A stretch of 64,000 nucleotides of DNA from DATLLN01 sp963809205 (lineage in GTDB: Bacteria > Actinomycetota > Thermoleophilia > Gaiellales > JAICJC01). Numbering within the stretch: the stretch's first letter is position 1; each line of letters opens with the position of its first letter. The translations under genes and the position numbers were made by a program. The DNA lies in assembly GCA_963809205.1 (NCBI GenBank), contig CAWEIS010000004.1:248001-312000 (forward strand), read 5' to 3'. Of the stretch, positions 8,758 through 17,792 are shown one piece after another. The notes under the pieces are model-generated. The model saw nothing but the letters and a program-made list of their open reading frames with translations. It did not search any database and was not told where the DNA came from.

Positions 8758-10043
8758 GCGCGCCGTCCCCGGTGGGCGCGGTCGGAGACCATCAGCAGCA
8801 TCGCCAGCAGGGCGAAGTTGGAGACGATCGACGAGCCGCCGTAGCTGACGAACGGCAGCGTGATCCCCGTCAGCGGGATCAGGCGGGTGACGCCGCCGAC
8901 GATCAGGAACGCCTGCAGCCCGAAGGCGAACGTCAGACCGGTCGCGAGCAGCTTCGAGAAGCCGTCCTCGGCCAGGGTCGCAGTCTTGAAGCCGCGATAG
9001 CAGAAGAGCAGGTAGACCAGCAGGAGGGCCGCCGCGCCGGCCAGCCCGGTCTCGTTGGCCCAGACGGCGTAGATGCCGTCTGTCTGGGCGGCGGGGATCA
9101 CCGGCGTGCCGTTCTGCAGCAGCTGGAAGCTGCGGCCCAGGCCGGCGCCGAAGACGCCGCCGTCGGCGATCGATTCGATCGACTGGATGATCTGGTAGCC
9201 GGTGTCCTGCGCGTCCTTCCAGGGGTTGAGCCAGATCGTGAACCGCTCCTGCACATGCGGCGTCGCCTGGTACACGAACCACGAACCGGCGGCGAACAGG
9301 GCGATGCCGACCACCGTGTACAGGTTGCGGCCGGTCGCCGTGTAGAGCATCGCCAGGAAGATGCCGTACAGCAGCAGCGCCGTGCCCATGTCGTTCATCA
9401 CGGCGACCACGGCCAGTGCGACCCCGGTCATCGTCAGCAGCGGGCCCAGATGGCGGAGCGCAGGGAACCCGATCCCCAGCACGCGCCGGTGCGTCATCAT
9501 CAGCAGCTCGCGCTTCTCACGCAGGTAGCCGGCGAGGAAGATCACCAGCAGCAGCTTGGAGAACTCGCCCGGCTGCACCTGCACGCCGCCGGCCTGGATC
9601 CACAGCCGGGCGCCGTTGATCGTGGTGCCCACCAACATCGTCACCAGGAGCAGGGCCACCGCGGCCGCGCCGATCGTGTACTTGTAGTCCTCCAGCTTGC
9701 GGATGTCGCCGAGCATGAGGATCAGCGCCAGGAACCCCGCCAGCCCGACCACGATCCACACCGACTGGTCGCGGGCCAGAGTGGGCGAGAGGCGGTAGAT
9801 CTCGGTCAGCCCGATCGCCGTCATCAGGGCGGCCAGCGGCAGCAGCCAGGGGTCGGCGTCCGGCAGGCCCGCCCGCAGGCCGAGGTGGGCGATCGCGTAG
9901 AGCGCGAAGAAGAACCCCGCGTAGACCAGCGAGGTGCTCGAGATCTCCTGCTGCCGCGCCGTGTAGACCGCCAGGAAGCCGATGCCGGTGAGTACGGCGA
10001 CCCACAGCAGGTTCCACAGCTCGCGGGTGCGGGCGCTTCTCAC
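8754..10043 (-). CDS. ftsW: SEDS-family peptidoglycan glycosyltransferase (FtsW/RodA)
   Basis: A polytopic membrane protein of 429 residues with 10-12 hydrophobic helices. SEDS signatures include N-D-M-G-T-A-L, the G-A-G-L-G-R-S loop and a D-G-I-Y-A-V-W-A-N-E-T-G-L-A-G block. It polymerises glycan strands and pairs with the class B PBP encoded directly downstream. By gene order (PP2C-SEDS-PbpA-PknB) it corresponds to the FtsW/RodA paralogue of the actinobacterial pknB cluster, often called rodA. The GTG start at 10043 overlaps the stop of the phosphatase gene. Confidence 0.93.
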   Translation of the reverse strand: MRSARTRELWNLLWVAVLTGIGFLAVYTARQQEISSTSLVYAGFFFALYAIAHLGLRAGLPDADPWLLPLAALMTAIGLTEIYRLSPTLARDQSVWIVVGLAGFLALILMLGDIRKLEDYKYTIGAAAVALLLVTMLVGTTINGARLWIQAGGVQVQPGEFSKLLLVIFLAGYLREKRELLMMTHRRVLGIGFPALRHLGPLLTMTGVALAVVAVMNDMGTALLLYGIFLAMLYTATGRNLYTVVGIALFAAGSWFVYQATPHVQERFTIWLNPWKDAQDTGYQIIQSIESIADGGVFGAGLGRSFQLLQNGTPVIPAAQTDGIYAVWANETGLAGAAALLLVYLLFCYRGFKTATLAEDGFSKLLATGLTFAFGLQAFLIVGGVTRLIPLTGITLPFVSYGGSSIVSNFALLAMLLMVSDRAHRGRRA

Positions 10044-11164
10044 GGAGAGCCTTCCTCGATCCGCTTGATCTCGGCCTCCGCATCCGATTCGGAGCGCAGG
10101 CGGTGATCGAACAGGTCCTTGCGGGTCTGCGGATCGAGGGAGGCGTAGGTGATGGAGGTGACGCGCACGACGTGGTAGAGCTTGATGCCGCCGAACAGCT
10201 CCCACGGCACGCCCTGGTAGATCTCGACTCTGCCGGTGGACTCGTTGGCGCCGATGAAGTGGCTCTGGCGCAGGCCGATCGCCGCGCCCACCGCCAGCAC
10301 CACGACCACGGCGATCGTACCGATGGCGGCGAACAGTGTCTTGCGGCCCGGACGCCACGAGTCCGAGCCGTCGTCGTCTGGTGGCAGCAGATCGGGGTCG
10401 GTGGTCAGGATCAGCCGCATCGAGCCGGTCGGCTGGTCGTCGAGCTCGCCAAGGCGGAAGACGATGGCGGTGATGTTGTCCTCGCCGCCGCCCTCCAGCG
10501 CCGCGCGCACCAGGTTGCGCGTGATCGCCTCGGCCGGCTCGTCGGAGCCCAGCAGTTCGGCGATCCGCTCATCGCCGACCATCCCGGTCAGGCCGTCGCT
10601 GCACAGCAGCACGACGTCGCCGGCGGCGCCATCGATCGTGAACGTGTCGACCTGGACGTTCGGCTCGGCGCCCAGCACGCGCGTGATCACGCTGCGCTGG
10701 GGATGGCTGACTGCCTCCTCCTCGGTCAGGTGGCCGGACGCCACCAGCTCAGCGACCACCGAGTGATCCTCGGACAGCCGCCTCAGCACGCCATCGCGCA
10801 TCAGGTAGGCGCGGCTGTCGCCGACGTGGGCGAACGTCACCACCGCGTCCTCGTCGACCAGGGCGGCGATCACCGTGGTGCCCATCCCGGCCAGCTCGGG
10901 GTTGGCCTGGGCGCGCTCGTAGATGCTGGCGTTCGCGCTGCTGACCGCGGATCGGAGGGCGTCGGCCCCGCGCAGCCGGATCAGGTTGATCTCGGCGAAC
11001 GCCTCCGTGCACATCGTCGAGGCGATCTCGCCGGCCGCCGCGCCGCCCATGCCGTCGGCGACCAGGAACAGCGGTCCGCGCATCAGGTACGAGTCCTCGT
11101 TGTGGCTGCGCACGTGGCCGGTCTGGCTCTGGCCGGCGCTGTCGACGATGCCGAGCGGCGTCAC
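10040..11164 (-). CDS. pstP: PP2C-family Ser/Thr phosphatase
   Basis: A metal-dependent phosphatase of 374 residues that reverses the kinase encoded downstream. PP2C motifs: H-N-E-D-S, V-A-D-G-M-G-G, H-V-G-D-S-R-A-Y, C-S-D-G-L-T-G and G-G-E-D-N-I-T-A in the first 240 residues; they supply the aspartates that hold the two metals. A single membrane helix follows (about 285-305), then a short extracytoplasmic tail of about 70 residues. The GTG start at 11164 overlaps the FHA gene stop by four bases. Confidence 0.95.
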   Translation of the reverse strand: MTPLGIVDSAGQSQTGHVRSHNEDSYLMRGPLFLVADGMGGAAAGEIASTMCTEAFAEINLIRLRGADALRSAVSSANASIYERAQANPELAGMGTTVIAALVDEDAVVTFAHVGDSRAYLMRDGVLRRLSEDHSVVAELVASGHLTEEEAVSHPQRSVITRVLGAEPNVQVDTFTIDGAAGDVVLLCSDGLTGMVGDERIAELLGSDEPAEAITRNLVRAALEGGGEDNITAIVFRLGELDDQPTGSMRLILTTDPDLLPPDDDGSDSWRPGRKTLFAAIGTIAVVVVLAVGAAIGLRQSHFIGANESTGRVEIYQGVPWELFGGIKLYHVVRVTSITYASLDPQTRKDLFDHRLRSESDAEAEIKRIEEGSP

Positions 11165-11619
11165 GACTTGCCCGCCTCGTAGCGGAGCGTCGTCTGGCCG
11201 ATCGCGATCAGGTCGCCCGAGGCCAGCGGGCGCGTCCCGAGGAGCTGCTCGCCGTTCACGAACGTGCCGTTGGTCGAGCCGAGATCCTCGACGATGTCGC
11301 GCTCGTCGCGGCGGAGGAATCGGGCATGGCGGCCGGAAGCATATCCGTCCTCGACCAGGCGGATCTGGGCGGCCTCCGTCCGTCCTGCCACCAGCTCACG
11401 GTCGATCGCAAGCGTTGTGCCGGCGGCCAGATCGAGGCTCTGCTCCACGGTCAGTCGGCCGTCCGCCCGTCGCGGACGACGGGTCAGCGCCGGCGCCAGC
11501 ACCATGCTCTCCTGGCCCACCTCGACGTCGCGCGAGGCGACCCGGATCACGCGCCAGATGAAGAGGTACAGCAGGACGACGAAGCCGACCTTGAGGACGA
11601 GCAGCAGCTGGTCAACCAA
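11161..11619 (-). CDS. fhaB: Membrane-anchored FHA-domain protein (FhaB-like)
   Basis: A phosphothreonine-reading protein: one N-terminal membrane helix followed by an FHA domain with G-R-x-x-x-A-Q-I-R, S-G-R-H-A, D-L-G-S-T-N-G-T-F-V-N-G. I chose TTG at 11619, which overlaps the FhaA stop by eight bases and gives 152 residues beginning right at the helix, as in known FhaB proteins. A GTG at 11655 in the same frame would add 12 residues and a 44-base overlap. In related bacteria FhaB recruits SEDS/PBP enzymes after phosphorylation by PknB. Confidence 0.88.
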   Translation of the reverse strand: MVDQLLLVLKVGFVVLLYLFIWRVIRVASRDVEVGQESMVLAPALTRRPRRADGRLTVEQSLDLAAGTTLAIDRELVAGRTEAAQIRLVEDGYASGRHARFLRRDERDIVEDLGSTNGTFVNGEQLLGTRPLASGDLIAIGQTTLRYEAGKS

Positions 11620-12448
11620 GGCGCCGCTCGAACGTGATCGACGTGGTGCCGACACCGATCACGTCGCCGTTCATGAGGGCGGTCTCCTGGATGCGCTGCC
11701 CATTCACCTCCGTCCCGTTCGTGGAGCCCAGGTCGACCAGGGAGTAGCCGTCGCCGATCCGCCGCACCTCGGCGTGCCGGCGGGAAACGTTCGGATCGGA
11801 CAGCGAGATGCTGCAGTCGCTCGACCGGCCGATCACCGTGACCCGGTCGGAGATCTCGATCTGTGAGCCGTCCCATGACAGGGTCGCCACCTCGTCCTGC
11901 TCGGTCTCCGGCGGCGTGTAGATCATCGTCTCTGCAGGGAGCGGCGAGATGGCCGGCGTGGGCACGACCGGCGGTGGCTCGGAGACGGGCGGCTCGGAGA
12001 GGGGCGGGGGCGCGGGAACAGGGATCGGCGCGACCGCCGGCGCGGACGCGAGCGGGGCGTCGAGCGGCTCGGCGCCGTCGCCGTCCTGCGTCGCAACCGC
12101 GATCCCGAACGTGCCGACGGCCAGCTTGGGCTCGGTTTCGATCAGCACCAGCGGCCGGCTGGGAACCGAGTAGCCCTCGCGCCGCGCATGCTCGACCAGG
12201 TACTCGGCGAGCTCCGTCCGCATCTGCGTCTCGTAGGCCGCGAACTGCTCGCGGTCGGTGGGGTTCAGGAAGATCGTGTACTCGTCGGGGACGTAGACCC
12301 GGTGGATCGAGATCGTCTTGTGCTCGTCCATCTCCTTGGCAAGCTTGCGCGCGAGCTCCACCGGCTGCACGGCGGATCGGAAGGTTCGGTTGAAGACGCC
12401 CTCGAACAGGCCGCCGATTCTACGCTCGAAGTTCCGTAGCACGCTCAT
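11612..12448 (-). CDS. fhaA: FHA-domain protein with N-terminal DUF3662 (FhaA-like)
   Basis: A 278-residue cytosolic protein. The N-terminal 120 residues match the FhaA-specific DUF3662 domain (R-N-F-E-R-R-I-G-G-L-F-E-G start). A proline-rich linker of about 60 residues follows, then a C-terminal FHA domain with I-G-R-S-S-D-C, S-R-R-H-A and D-L-G-S-T-N-G-T. In mycobacteria FhaA binds the MviN pseudokinase and restrains wall synthesis; a similar role here is inference. There is no clear Shine-Dalgarno sequence; a 47-base gap separates it from the membrane kinase upstream. Confidence 0.93.
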   Translation of the reverse strand: MSVLRNFERRIGGLFEGVFNRTFRSAVQPVELARKLAKEMDEHKTISIHRVYVPDEYTIFLNPTDREQFAAYETQMRTELAEYLVEHARREGYSVPSRPLVLIETEPKLAVGTFGIAVATQDGDGAEPLDAPLASAPAVAPIPVPAPPPLSEPPVSEPPPVVPTPAISPLPAETMIYTPPETEQDEVATLSWDGSQIEISDRVTVIGRSSDCSISLSDPNVSRRHAEVRRIGDGYSLVDLGSTNGTEVNGQRIQETALMNGDVIGVGTTSITFERRLG

Positions 12449-12495
12449 CTGCGGTGGGTGGGTGAGATGGAGGGTATGGACGCCGCCCGTGCCGG

Positions 12496-14073
12496 CTAGC
12501 GCCCGAACGAGAAGCGAGGCGCGACGACGGCCCAGCCAGCCGCCAGTATACCGGCGAGCAGAGCTGCGAACGCCGCTGGGAGCAGGGGAACACCGTGGTT
12601 GGCGAAGCCCTGCGGGAGAGCGACAGTGCACAGCGCGAAGCCGAGCGTCCACAGCGCCAGCGCCTGTCCGCGGCGGCCGTCACGCGGCTGGACGGTCTCG
12701 TGCAGGAGCGGGGCGAAGACGGCTGACGCGAGCACCAGCACGGCGACCGCGGGGGTGGCCAGCAGTGCCGCGAGGGGGGACAACGGGTCGTTCGCGCCCG
12801 CCAGCGACTGGGTCGCCGACGCAGGCATCGTGCCGCCGGCCACGATCGCCAGCAGGCCGCCCACGGCGCCTTCCAGCGCACGCCGGCGCGGTGTCGGCGC
12901 CGTCGCGGCGACGAGCACGATCGCCGGCCCGATGCCGATCAGCGCGAGCGGCACGGCGGCCAGCGGCGCCCACATGCGGGCGCCCCACTTGCGGCCGGCC
13001 CGTAGCCAGAGGATCGCGGCCGGTGCGAACAGCAGCGCGGACGCCTCGGCCTGGTTCCACAGCGCGGGGACGGCGACCGCCGCCAGCACGCAGCCGGCGG
13101 CGAACGGGCGCTTCCACGCCAGGGTGCCCAGGATGATCGCGATCGGCGCCGTCCAGGCGGGTGGATAGACGGGGAACGCCGTCAGCACCCACGCGCAGGT
13201 GACGGCCGCCGCGACCGGGGCCACCAGCTGGCCGGCCAGCTCGGGGCGGGGCAGCGAGCGCGGCTCGTGCTGCGGCTCCTCATCGTCTTCCGGTCGCATG
13301 GCCACGAGCAGCAGGTCCCGCAGCTCGGCCGCCGTCGGCCGGCGCCCCGGGTCCTGGTCGAGCGCGCGGTGGATGGTGCGGGTCAGCCCCTTCGGCAGGT
13401 CAGGCCGCTGGTGGTCGAGGTTCGGTGCGCCGCTCGACAGCCGGTCGAGCAGGTCGGACAGCGACTTGGTGCGGAACGGGTTGGTCCCGCAGAGCGCCTC
13501 GTACAGCGTCAGCGCCGCGGCCCAGACATCGGTGCGCTCGGTGGCCTGCTCGCCCCGGGCCTGCTCCGGGGCCATGTAGGAGAGGGTGCCGAGGACGCGC
13601 TCGTCCATGGTCTGGTCGGCCGCGTCGTGGTCGCGGGCGATGCCGAAGTCCGTGAGCACGACGTCGCCGTCCTCGGAGACCAGGATGTTCGACGGCTTGA
13701 CGTCCCGGTGGACGACCTGCCGCTCGTGGGCGTGCGCCAGCGCGTCGCAGACGGCGGCGACGGCTCGCACGGCCTCCTCGTCGGAGAGCTCGGTGCGGTC
13801 GAACCGGGCGCCGACGACCAGCTCCGAGATCAGGTACGCGTGTTCGTCGTCGCGCTCGACGCCCCGCACGGCGTGGACGTTCGGATGGTCGAGCTTGCGC
13901 GCGGTGCGGGCCTCCCGGGCCGCGCGCGGCGCGAACCCCTCGACCCGGCTGAAGACCTTGACGGCGACCTCGCCGCCCTCCTGGAGGTCGCGGCCGCTGT
14001 ACACCGTGCCGAATCCGCCGCGCCCGAGCATCCCCGTCAGCAGGTACCGGCCGGCGACGGTGCTGCCGGTCAT
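12496..14073 (-). CDS. Ser/Thr protein kinase with polytopic C-terminal membrane domain
   Basis: A second kinase (525 residues) heading the minus-strand cluster. Kinase part: G-R-G-G-F-G-T-V-Y (17-25), ATP lysine K39, H-R-D-V-K-P-S-N and D-F-G. After about residue 285 there is no sensor domain; instead several hydrophobic helices run to the C-terminus, with short positively charged loops. This differs from the PASTA kinase in the same cluster and its ligand is unknown. An in-frame GTG at 14109 is an alternative start; ATG 14073 gives a normal short lead into the kinase fold. Confidence 0.87.
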   Translation of the reverse strand: MTGSTVAGRYLLTGMLGRGGFGTVYSGRDLQEGGEVAVKVFSRVEGFAPRAAREARTARKLDHPNVHAVRGVERDDEHAYLISELVVGARFDRTELSDEEAVRAVAAVCDALAHAHERQVVHRDVKPSNILVSEDGDVVLTDFGIARDHDAADQTMDERVLGTLSYMAPEQARGEQATERTDVWAAALTLYEALCGTNPFRTKSLSDLLDRLSSGAPNLDHQRPDLPKGLTRTIHRALDQDPGRRPTAAELRDLLLVAMRPEDDEEPQHEPRSLPRPELAGQLVAPVAAAVTCAWVLTAFPVYPPAWTAPIAIILGTLAWKRPFAAGCVLAAVAVPALWNQAEASALLFAPAAILWLRAGRKWGARMWAPLAAVPLALIGIGPAIVLVAATAPTPRRRALEGAVGGLLAIVAGGTMPASATQSLAGANDPLSPLAALLATPAVAVLVLASAVFAPLLHETVQPRDGRRGQALALWTLGFALCTVALPQGFANHGVPLLPAAFAALLAGILAAGWAVVAPRFSFGR

Positions 14074-14183
14074 CGCGCCGGGTTGCGGGGCGTGTGCGGT
14101 CTGGGCCACGCGCCTTGAATTTGCCCCCGGCGGCGAGACTCCTGCAAGCCCGCTCGAGAAGCGGCCGCATCCGCGTCCAATGG

Positions 14184-14189
14184 TAGGGT
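14184..14189 (+). promoter_or_regulatory. Candidate -10 element of the 14.2-kb membrane-protein operon
   Basis: TAGGGT ends six bases before the GTG at 14196, with no Shine-Dalgarno sequence between them. Confidence 0.42.
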
Positions 14190-14195
14190 CGGGGG

Positions 14196-15467
14196 GTGCC
14201 GCGGGACGACTTTTTCGACGATCAGTGGGAGGAGCCGAGCCGTACGCACGAGACCGCTCCGATCGGCCGCGACGAGGAGCCTGCTCCGCCCCCCGAACCG
14301 CCTGCCGAGCCGGCCGGTGAGCCCGCTCCGCGACGTGCACCGCGGCGACCCTCTCGGCCGGCGAGGCCGCGGCGCGGAGGGGGAGGCGGCGAGGATGGCG
14401 GTGGAGGCGGAGGCGGTGGGTTCAAGCGCCCGCAGGCCCTGGAGAACCTGGAGCTCGGCCGGCTGGCGATGCTGGCAGCCGGAATCCTGGTCGTCATCCT
14501 GGTGCTGGTGCTGCTTGCGCGCAGCTGCGGCGGGAGCAGCGCCGAGTCCAAGAACGAGGAGTACCTGAACCAGGTCAAGGCCGCGCTCAAGAAGTCCAGC
14601 CAGGCGGGCGTCGCCCTGAACGCGATCCTCCGTGCGCCGCGGCCGCTCAAGTCCAAGGCCGCGGTCAAGCAGGTGAAGACCGCGCACGACCTGATGCAGC
14701 AGGCGCTGAACGATGCGTCCGCGATCGAGCCGACCAAGCAGGCGGAGGCCGCGAACCCGGCGCTGATCCAGGCGCTCTCCTACCGCGTGAACGGCCTGCA
14801 GTGCCTCCAGCAGAATCTGCCGCAGGCGTATCAGGCCAAGCAGAACGTCGCCGGCGGCAAGCTGCTGGCGCCGTGCATGCAGCGCCTGCTCGCCTCGGAC
14901 GTGGTCTACGCGGACTCCTACCAGGCGCGGCTGAACAACGACCTGTCCGACGCCGGCGTCGACGTCCGCGCTCCGAGCTCGGTGATCCTGCCACCGGCGA
15001 GCGTCAACACGGTCACGCCGGCCGGGGCCGGGCTGATGCTGCAGCGGCTGAAGCCCGGCGCGCAGGGCAGCGGCCTGCACGGGATGAGCCTCGACTCGAC
15101 GGTCGCCCAGTCGGGTGGCAACAGCGTGACCCTGCGGCCGGGCGGTGAGGTCAATCAGGTCAAGGCGTCGTCCGACCTGACGTTCGTCGTCACCGCGACC
15201 AACGGCGGGGACTTCCAGGAGTTCGACATCGTGGTCAAGGTCACTCTCGGCGAGGGCAGCAAGGCCGTCACCCGCACCGCCACGATCGACCAGGTCGGTC
15301 CCAAGCAGAAGGCGACGGTCTCGATCAAGGGCATCGCGACCGACTCCAGCAACCTCGACTTCGGCCAGGACGTCAAGCTGACGGTTCTGGTGACGCCTGT
15401 GCCAGGCGAGCAGACGACGACCAACAACAAGGCCGTGTACACCATCGCGTTCACGCTCGGCCAGTGA
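14196..15467 (+). CDS. Single-pass membrane protein with CARDB-like C-terminal domain
   Basis: A 423-residue protein of unknown function. The N-terminal cytosolic tail is acidic, then proline/arginine- and glycine-rich, with low complexity. One membrane helix (about residues 88-110) follows, then a helical extracytoplasmic segment and a C-terminal beta-rich domain (about 290-423). The latter has the N-G-G-D-F / T-V-S-I-K-G / T-T-N-N-K-A pattern of CARDB or DUF11-type adhesive domains. It is divergent from the membrane kinase and co-transcribed with the next gene (GTGA overlap), so a link to envelope signalling is possible. The disordered cytosolic tail could be a phosphorylation target; that is speculation. 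Confidence 0.75.
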   Translation: MPRDDFFDDQWEEPSRTHETAPIGRDEEPAPPPEPPAEPAGEPAPRRAPRRPSRPARPRRGGGGGEDGGGGGGGGFKRPQALENLELGRLAMLAAGILVVILVLVLLARSCGGSSAESKNEEYLNQVKAALKKSSQAGVALNAILRAPRPLKSKAAVKQVKTAHDLMQQALNDASAIEPTKQAEAANPALIQALSYRVNGLQCLQQNLPQAYQAKQNVAGGKLLAPCMQRLLASDVVYADSYQARLNNDLSDAGVDVRAPSSVILPPASVNTVTPAGAGLMLQRLKPGAQGSGLHGMSLDSTVAQSGGNSVTLRPGGEVNQVKASSDLTFVVTATNGGDFQEFDIVVKVTLGEGSKAVTRTATIDQVGPKQKATVSIKGIATDSSNLDFGQDVKLTVLVTPVPGEQTTTNNKAVYTIAFTLGQ

Positions 15468-15943
15468 GCACCGCCGACACCGCGCTGTACGTCGCGATCG
15501 GCGCGGCGGTCGTGGCGGCTCTGGCGCTGCTGCTGGCGATCTGGCTGTTCGTCCGCCTGCGCGCGCTGCGCCGGGGCCAGATGGTGCTGATGGGCGGCGA
15601 CCAGACCGACCTCATGTCCTACGCGCTGAGCCTGCTCGCCCGGGTCGAGTCGGTCGAGGCCCGGGCCACCGAGGTCGAGTCGATCGTCGACTCGCTCGGG
15701 CGCCGCGTCGACTCGTGCCTGCAGCAGCGGGCGCTGATCCGCTACGACGCGCTGGACGGCTCGGGCGGGCGGCAGTCGGTGTCGATGGCGCTGCTCGACG
15801 CCTCGGGATCGGGGTTCGTCCTGACCGCGATCCAGGATCGCGAGTACGCCCGGATGTATGTCAAGGAGCTGCGCGAGGGAGAGGCCGACCTGGAGCTGTC
15901 GCCCGAGGAGCGCAAGGCGGTCGACGAGGCCCTGGCCTCCTAG
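15464..15943 (+). CDS. DUF4446 family membrane protein
   Basis: This 159-residue protein has one N-terminal membrane helix and a coiled-coil-like stretch (V-E-A-R-A-T-E-V-E-S). The conserved DUF4446 core reads R-Y-D-A-L-D-G-S-G-G, M-A-L-L-D-A-S-G-S-G-F-V-L-T, then L-S-P-E-E-R. The family is common in Actinobacteria and Firmicutes, and its function is not established. It overlaps the stop of the upstream membrane protein by four bases. Confidence 0.85.
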   Translation: MSTADTALYVAIGAAVVAALALLLAIWLFVRLRALRRGQMVLMGGDQTDLMSYALSLLARVESVEARATEVESIVDSLGRRVDSCLQQRALIRYDALDGSGGRQSVSMALLDASGSGFVLTAIQDREYARMYVKELREGEADLELSPEERKAVDEALAS

Positions 15944-15954
15944 GCTCGACGAGG

Positions 15955-16893
15955 CTAGGCGTCCCTTCCCCGCAGCTGCTGGCGGATTTGCAGCAGCCGG
16001 TGCTCGTCGCCTTCGCGTTCGACCTGCAGCGTGGTGTGCTCCACGCCGAAGTGGTTGCGCAGCATCTCGGCGGAGCGCGCCCGCACCAGCCAGGGCTCGG
16101 CATCCGCCTGCACCGTCATGTGCGCGGCCACCGCCGGGAACCCCGACGTCACCGTCCAGACGTGCAGGTCGTGCACTTCCGCGACGCCGTCCACGGCGGC
16201 CAGTGCGCGGCCCAGCTGCTCGACGTCGACGCCCTCGGGGGCCGCCTCCATCAGGACGTCGACCGCGTCACGGACGATGCCGATCGCGCCCAGCATGATC
16301 AGCACAGCGATGCCGATCGACGCGACCGGGTCGGCGCCGCGCCAGCCCGTGGAGAGGTAGATCAGCGCCGCCACGATCACGCCCGCCGACGCGGCGGCAT
16401 CGGCCAGCACGTGCCCGAGCGCCGCCCGCACGTTGATCCCGCCGCCGGCTCGGCGCAGCGCCTCCGCCGAGCCGAGGTTGAAGATCAGCCCGATCGTGGC
16501 GACGCCGACGGTCAACCAGCCGTCGATGTCGGACGGGTCGAAGAGGCGGCCGATCGCGGCGTAGATGGTGATCGCGCCGATCGCCAGCAGTGCCGCGCCG
16601 TTGACCAGCGCGGCCAGGATCTCGGCGCGCTGCCACCCGAACGTGTGCCGCCCCTCCGGCGGCCGCGACGCGTAGTGGATGGCGACCAGCGCGAGCACCA
16701 GCGATCCCGCGTCGGTCAGCAGGTGGCCGGCGTCGGCCAGCAGGGCGAGGCTGCCGCCGATGATCCCGCCGGCGACCTCCACGCCGAACACGGCCAGCGT
16801 CAGCCCAAGGGCGATCAGCAGGCCGCGCCGGCTCTGCTCGCGTCCGCCGTGATGGTGGTGGCCGTGGCCGTGGTGTGCGTGGCCGTGCGCCAT
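15955..16893 (-). CDS. Cation diffusion facilitator (CzcD/ZnT-like metal efflux)
   Basis: A proton-coupled divalent metal (Zn/Co/Cd) exporter of 312 residues. The N-terminus is a histidine-rich metal-binding stretch. Six membrane helices follow with the two paired metal sites D-A-G-H-L-L-T-D and A-L-G-H-V-L-A-D, and then a cytosolic C-terminal dimer domain (about 215-312) with H-D-L-H-V-W. The ATG at 16893 is preceded by AAGAGG. It is convergent with the DUF4446 gene. Confidence 0.93.
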   Translation of the reverse strand: MAHGHAHHGHGHHHHGGREQSRRGLLIALGLTLAVFGVEVAGGIIGGSLALLADAGHLLTDAGSLVLALVAIHYASRPPEGRHTFGWQRAEILAALVNGAALLAIGAITIYAAIGRLFDPSDIDGWLTVGVATIGLIFNLGSAEALRRAGGGINVRAALGHVLADAAASAGVIVAALIYLSTGWRGADPVASIGIAVLIMLGAIGIVRDAVDVLMEAAPEGVDVEQLGRALAAVDGVAEVHDLHVWTVTSGFPAVAAHMTVQADAEPWLVRARSAEMLRNHFGVEHTTLQVEREGDEHRLLQIRQQLRGRDA

Positions 16894-17171
16894 GCCTCTT
16901 CGGGACGCTACTCGACGGTGGTCGTGGACGAGGCCCAGCCTCCGGCGGCGGTCACCGAGCTGCGAGGCGACGGCCCGCGCTGGCGCGCGACCCACGGCCA
17001 CCACGAGGTGAGCACGAACGGCCGGGGACGGGTCGCTGCGGCCGCTCCGGCCCGCTGGACGATCGGTGTGGCGGTCAGACGGTGGTCCACGGCGTCCGGG
17101 AGTCAGTATGGAGCCACGTCCGGACGTGATCGCTGTGGACGCCCGACCGCTGGTGTAGGTTTCCGCGGTCG

Positions 17172-17792
17172 ATGCCGAAGCTGCGCCTGACTCCGCAGAA
17201 CCGCGAGTTCTACGTGTTGCTCAATCAGGCCGCGGCCAACCTGATCTCGACCGCGGAGCTGCTGCTCGACCTGCTCGAGCACTACCCGGACCGGCGTGCG
17301 ATCGTCGACGAGATCAAGGATCGCGAGCACAACGGCGACCGGCTGACGCACGAGATCGTCCAGCTGATCAACAAGACGTTCATCACGCCGATCGACCGCG
17401 AGGACATCTACTCGCTGGCCACGGCGATCGACGACGTCTGCGACTTCATGGACCAGGTGGCCGACGAGCTCAACCTGTACGGCGTCGAGGAGGTGCCGCC
17501 CGAGGCGATCGACCAGGCGGGCGTGCTGTTCCGCGCCGTTGGCAAGCTGGCCGACGCCATCGAGGGGCTGGACGGGCTACGCGACGTCCACCAGCACCTG
17601 ATCGACATCCACACCCTCGAGGACGAGGGCGACCGGATCGTCCGCGCGGCGACCGCGCGGCTGTTCTCGAACGGACTCGACCCGCTCGAGGTGATCCGCT
17701 GGAAGGACATCCACGAGGACCTCGAGCAGGCCATCGACGGATGTGAGCACCTCGCCCACGTGCTCGAGAGCGTCTACCTCAAGAACCGATGA
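17172..17792 (+). CDS. DUF47/PhoU-like accessory protein of Pit
   Basis: An all-helical protein of 206 residues of the DUF47 (PhoU-related) family, with the acidic metal-binding helices D-R-E-H-N-G-D and L-E-D-E-G-D-R-I. Such proteins sit beside Pit transporters and modulate phosphate or metal-phosphate uptake. The ATG of pit overlaps its stop (ATGA at 17789). Upstream, TAGGTT (17156-17161) ends ten bases before the ATG, so it may be nearly leaderless. The 278 bases between the cation-efflux start and this gene show no other gene. Confidence 0.88.
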   Translation: MPKLRLTPQNREFYVLLNQAAANLISTAELLLDLLEHYPDRRAIVDEIKDREHNGDRLTHEIVQLINKTFITPIDREDIYSLATAIDDVCDFMDQVADELNLYGVEEVPPEAIDQAGVLFRAVGKLADAIEGLDGLRDVHQHLIDIHTLEDEGDRIVRAATARLFSNGLDPLEVIRWKDIHEDLEQAIDGCEHLAHVLESVYLKNR

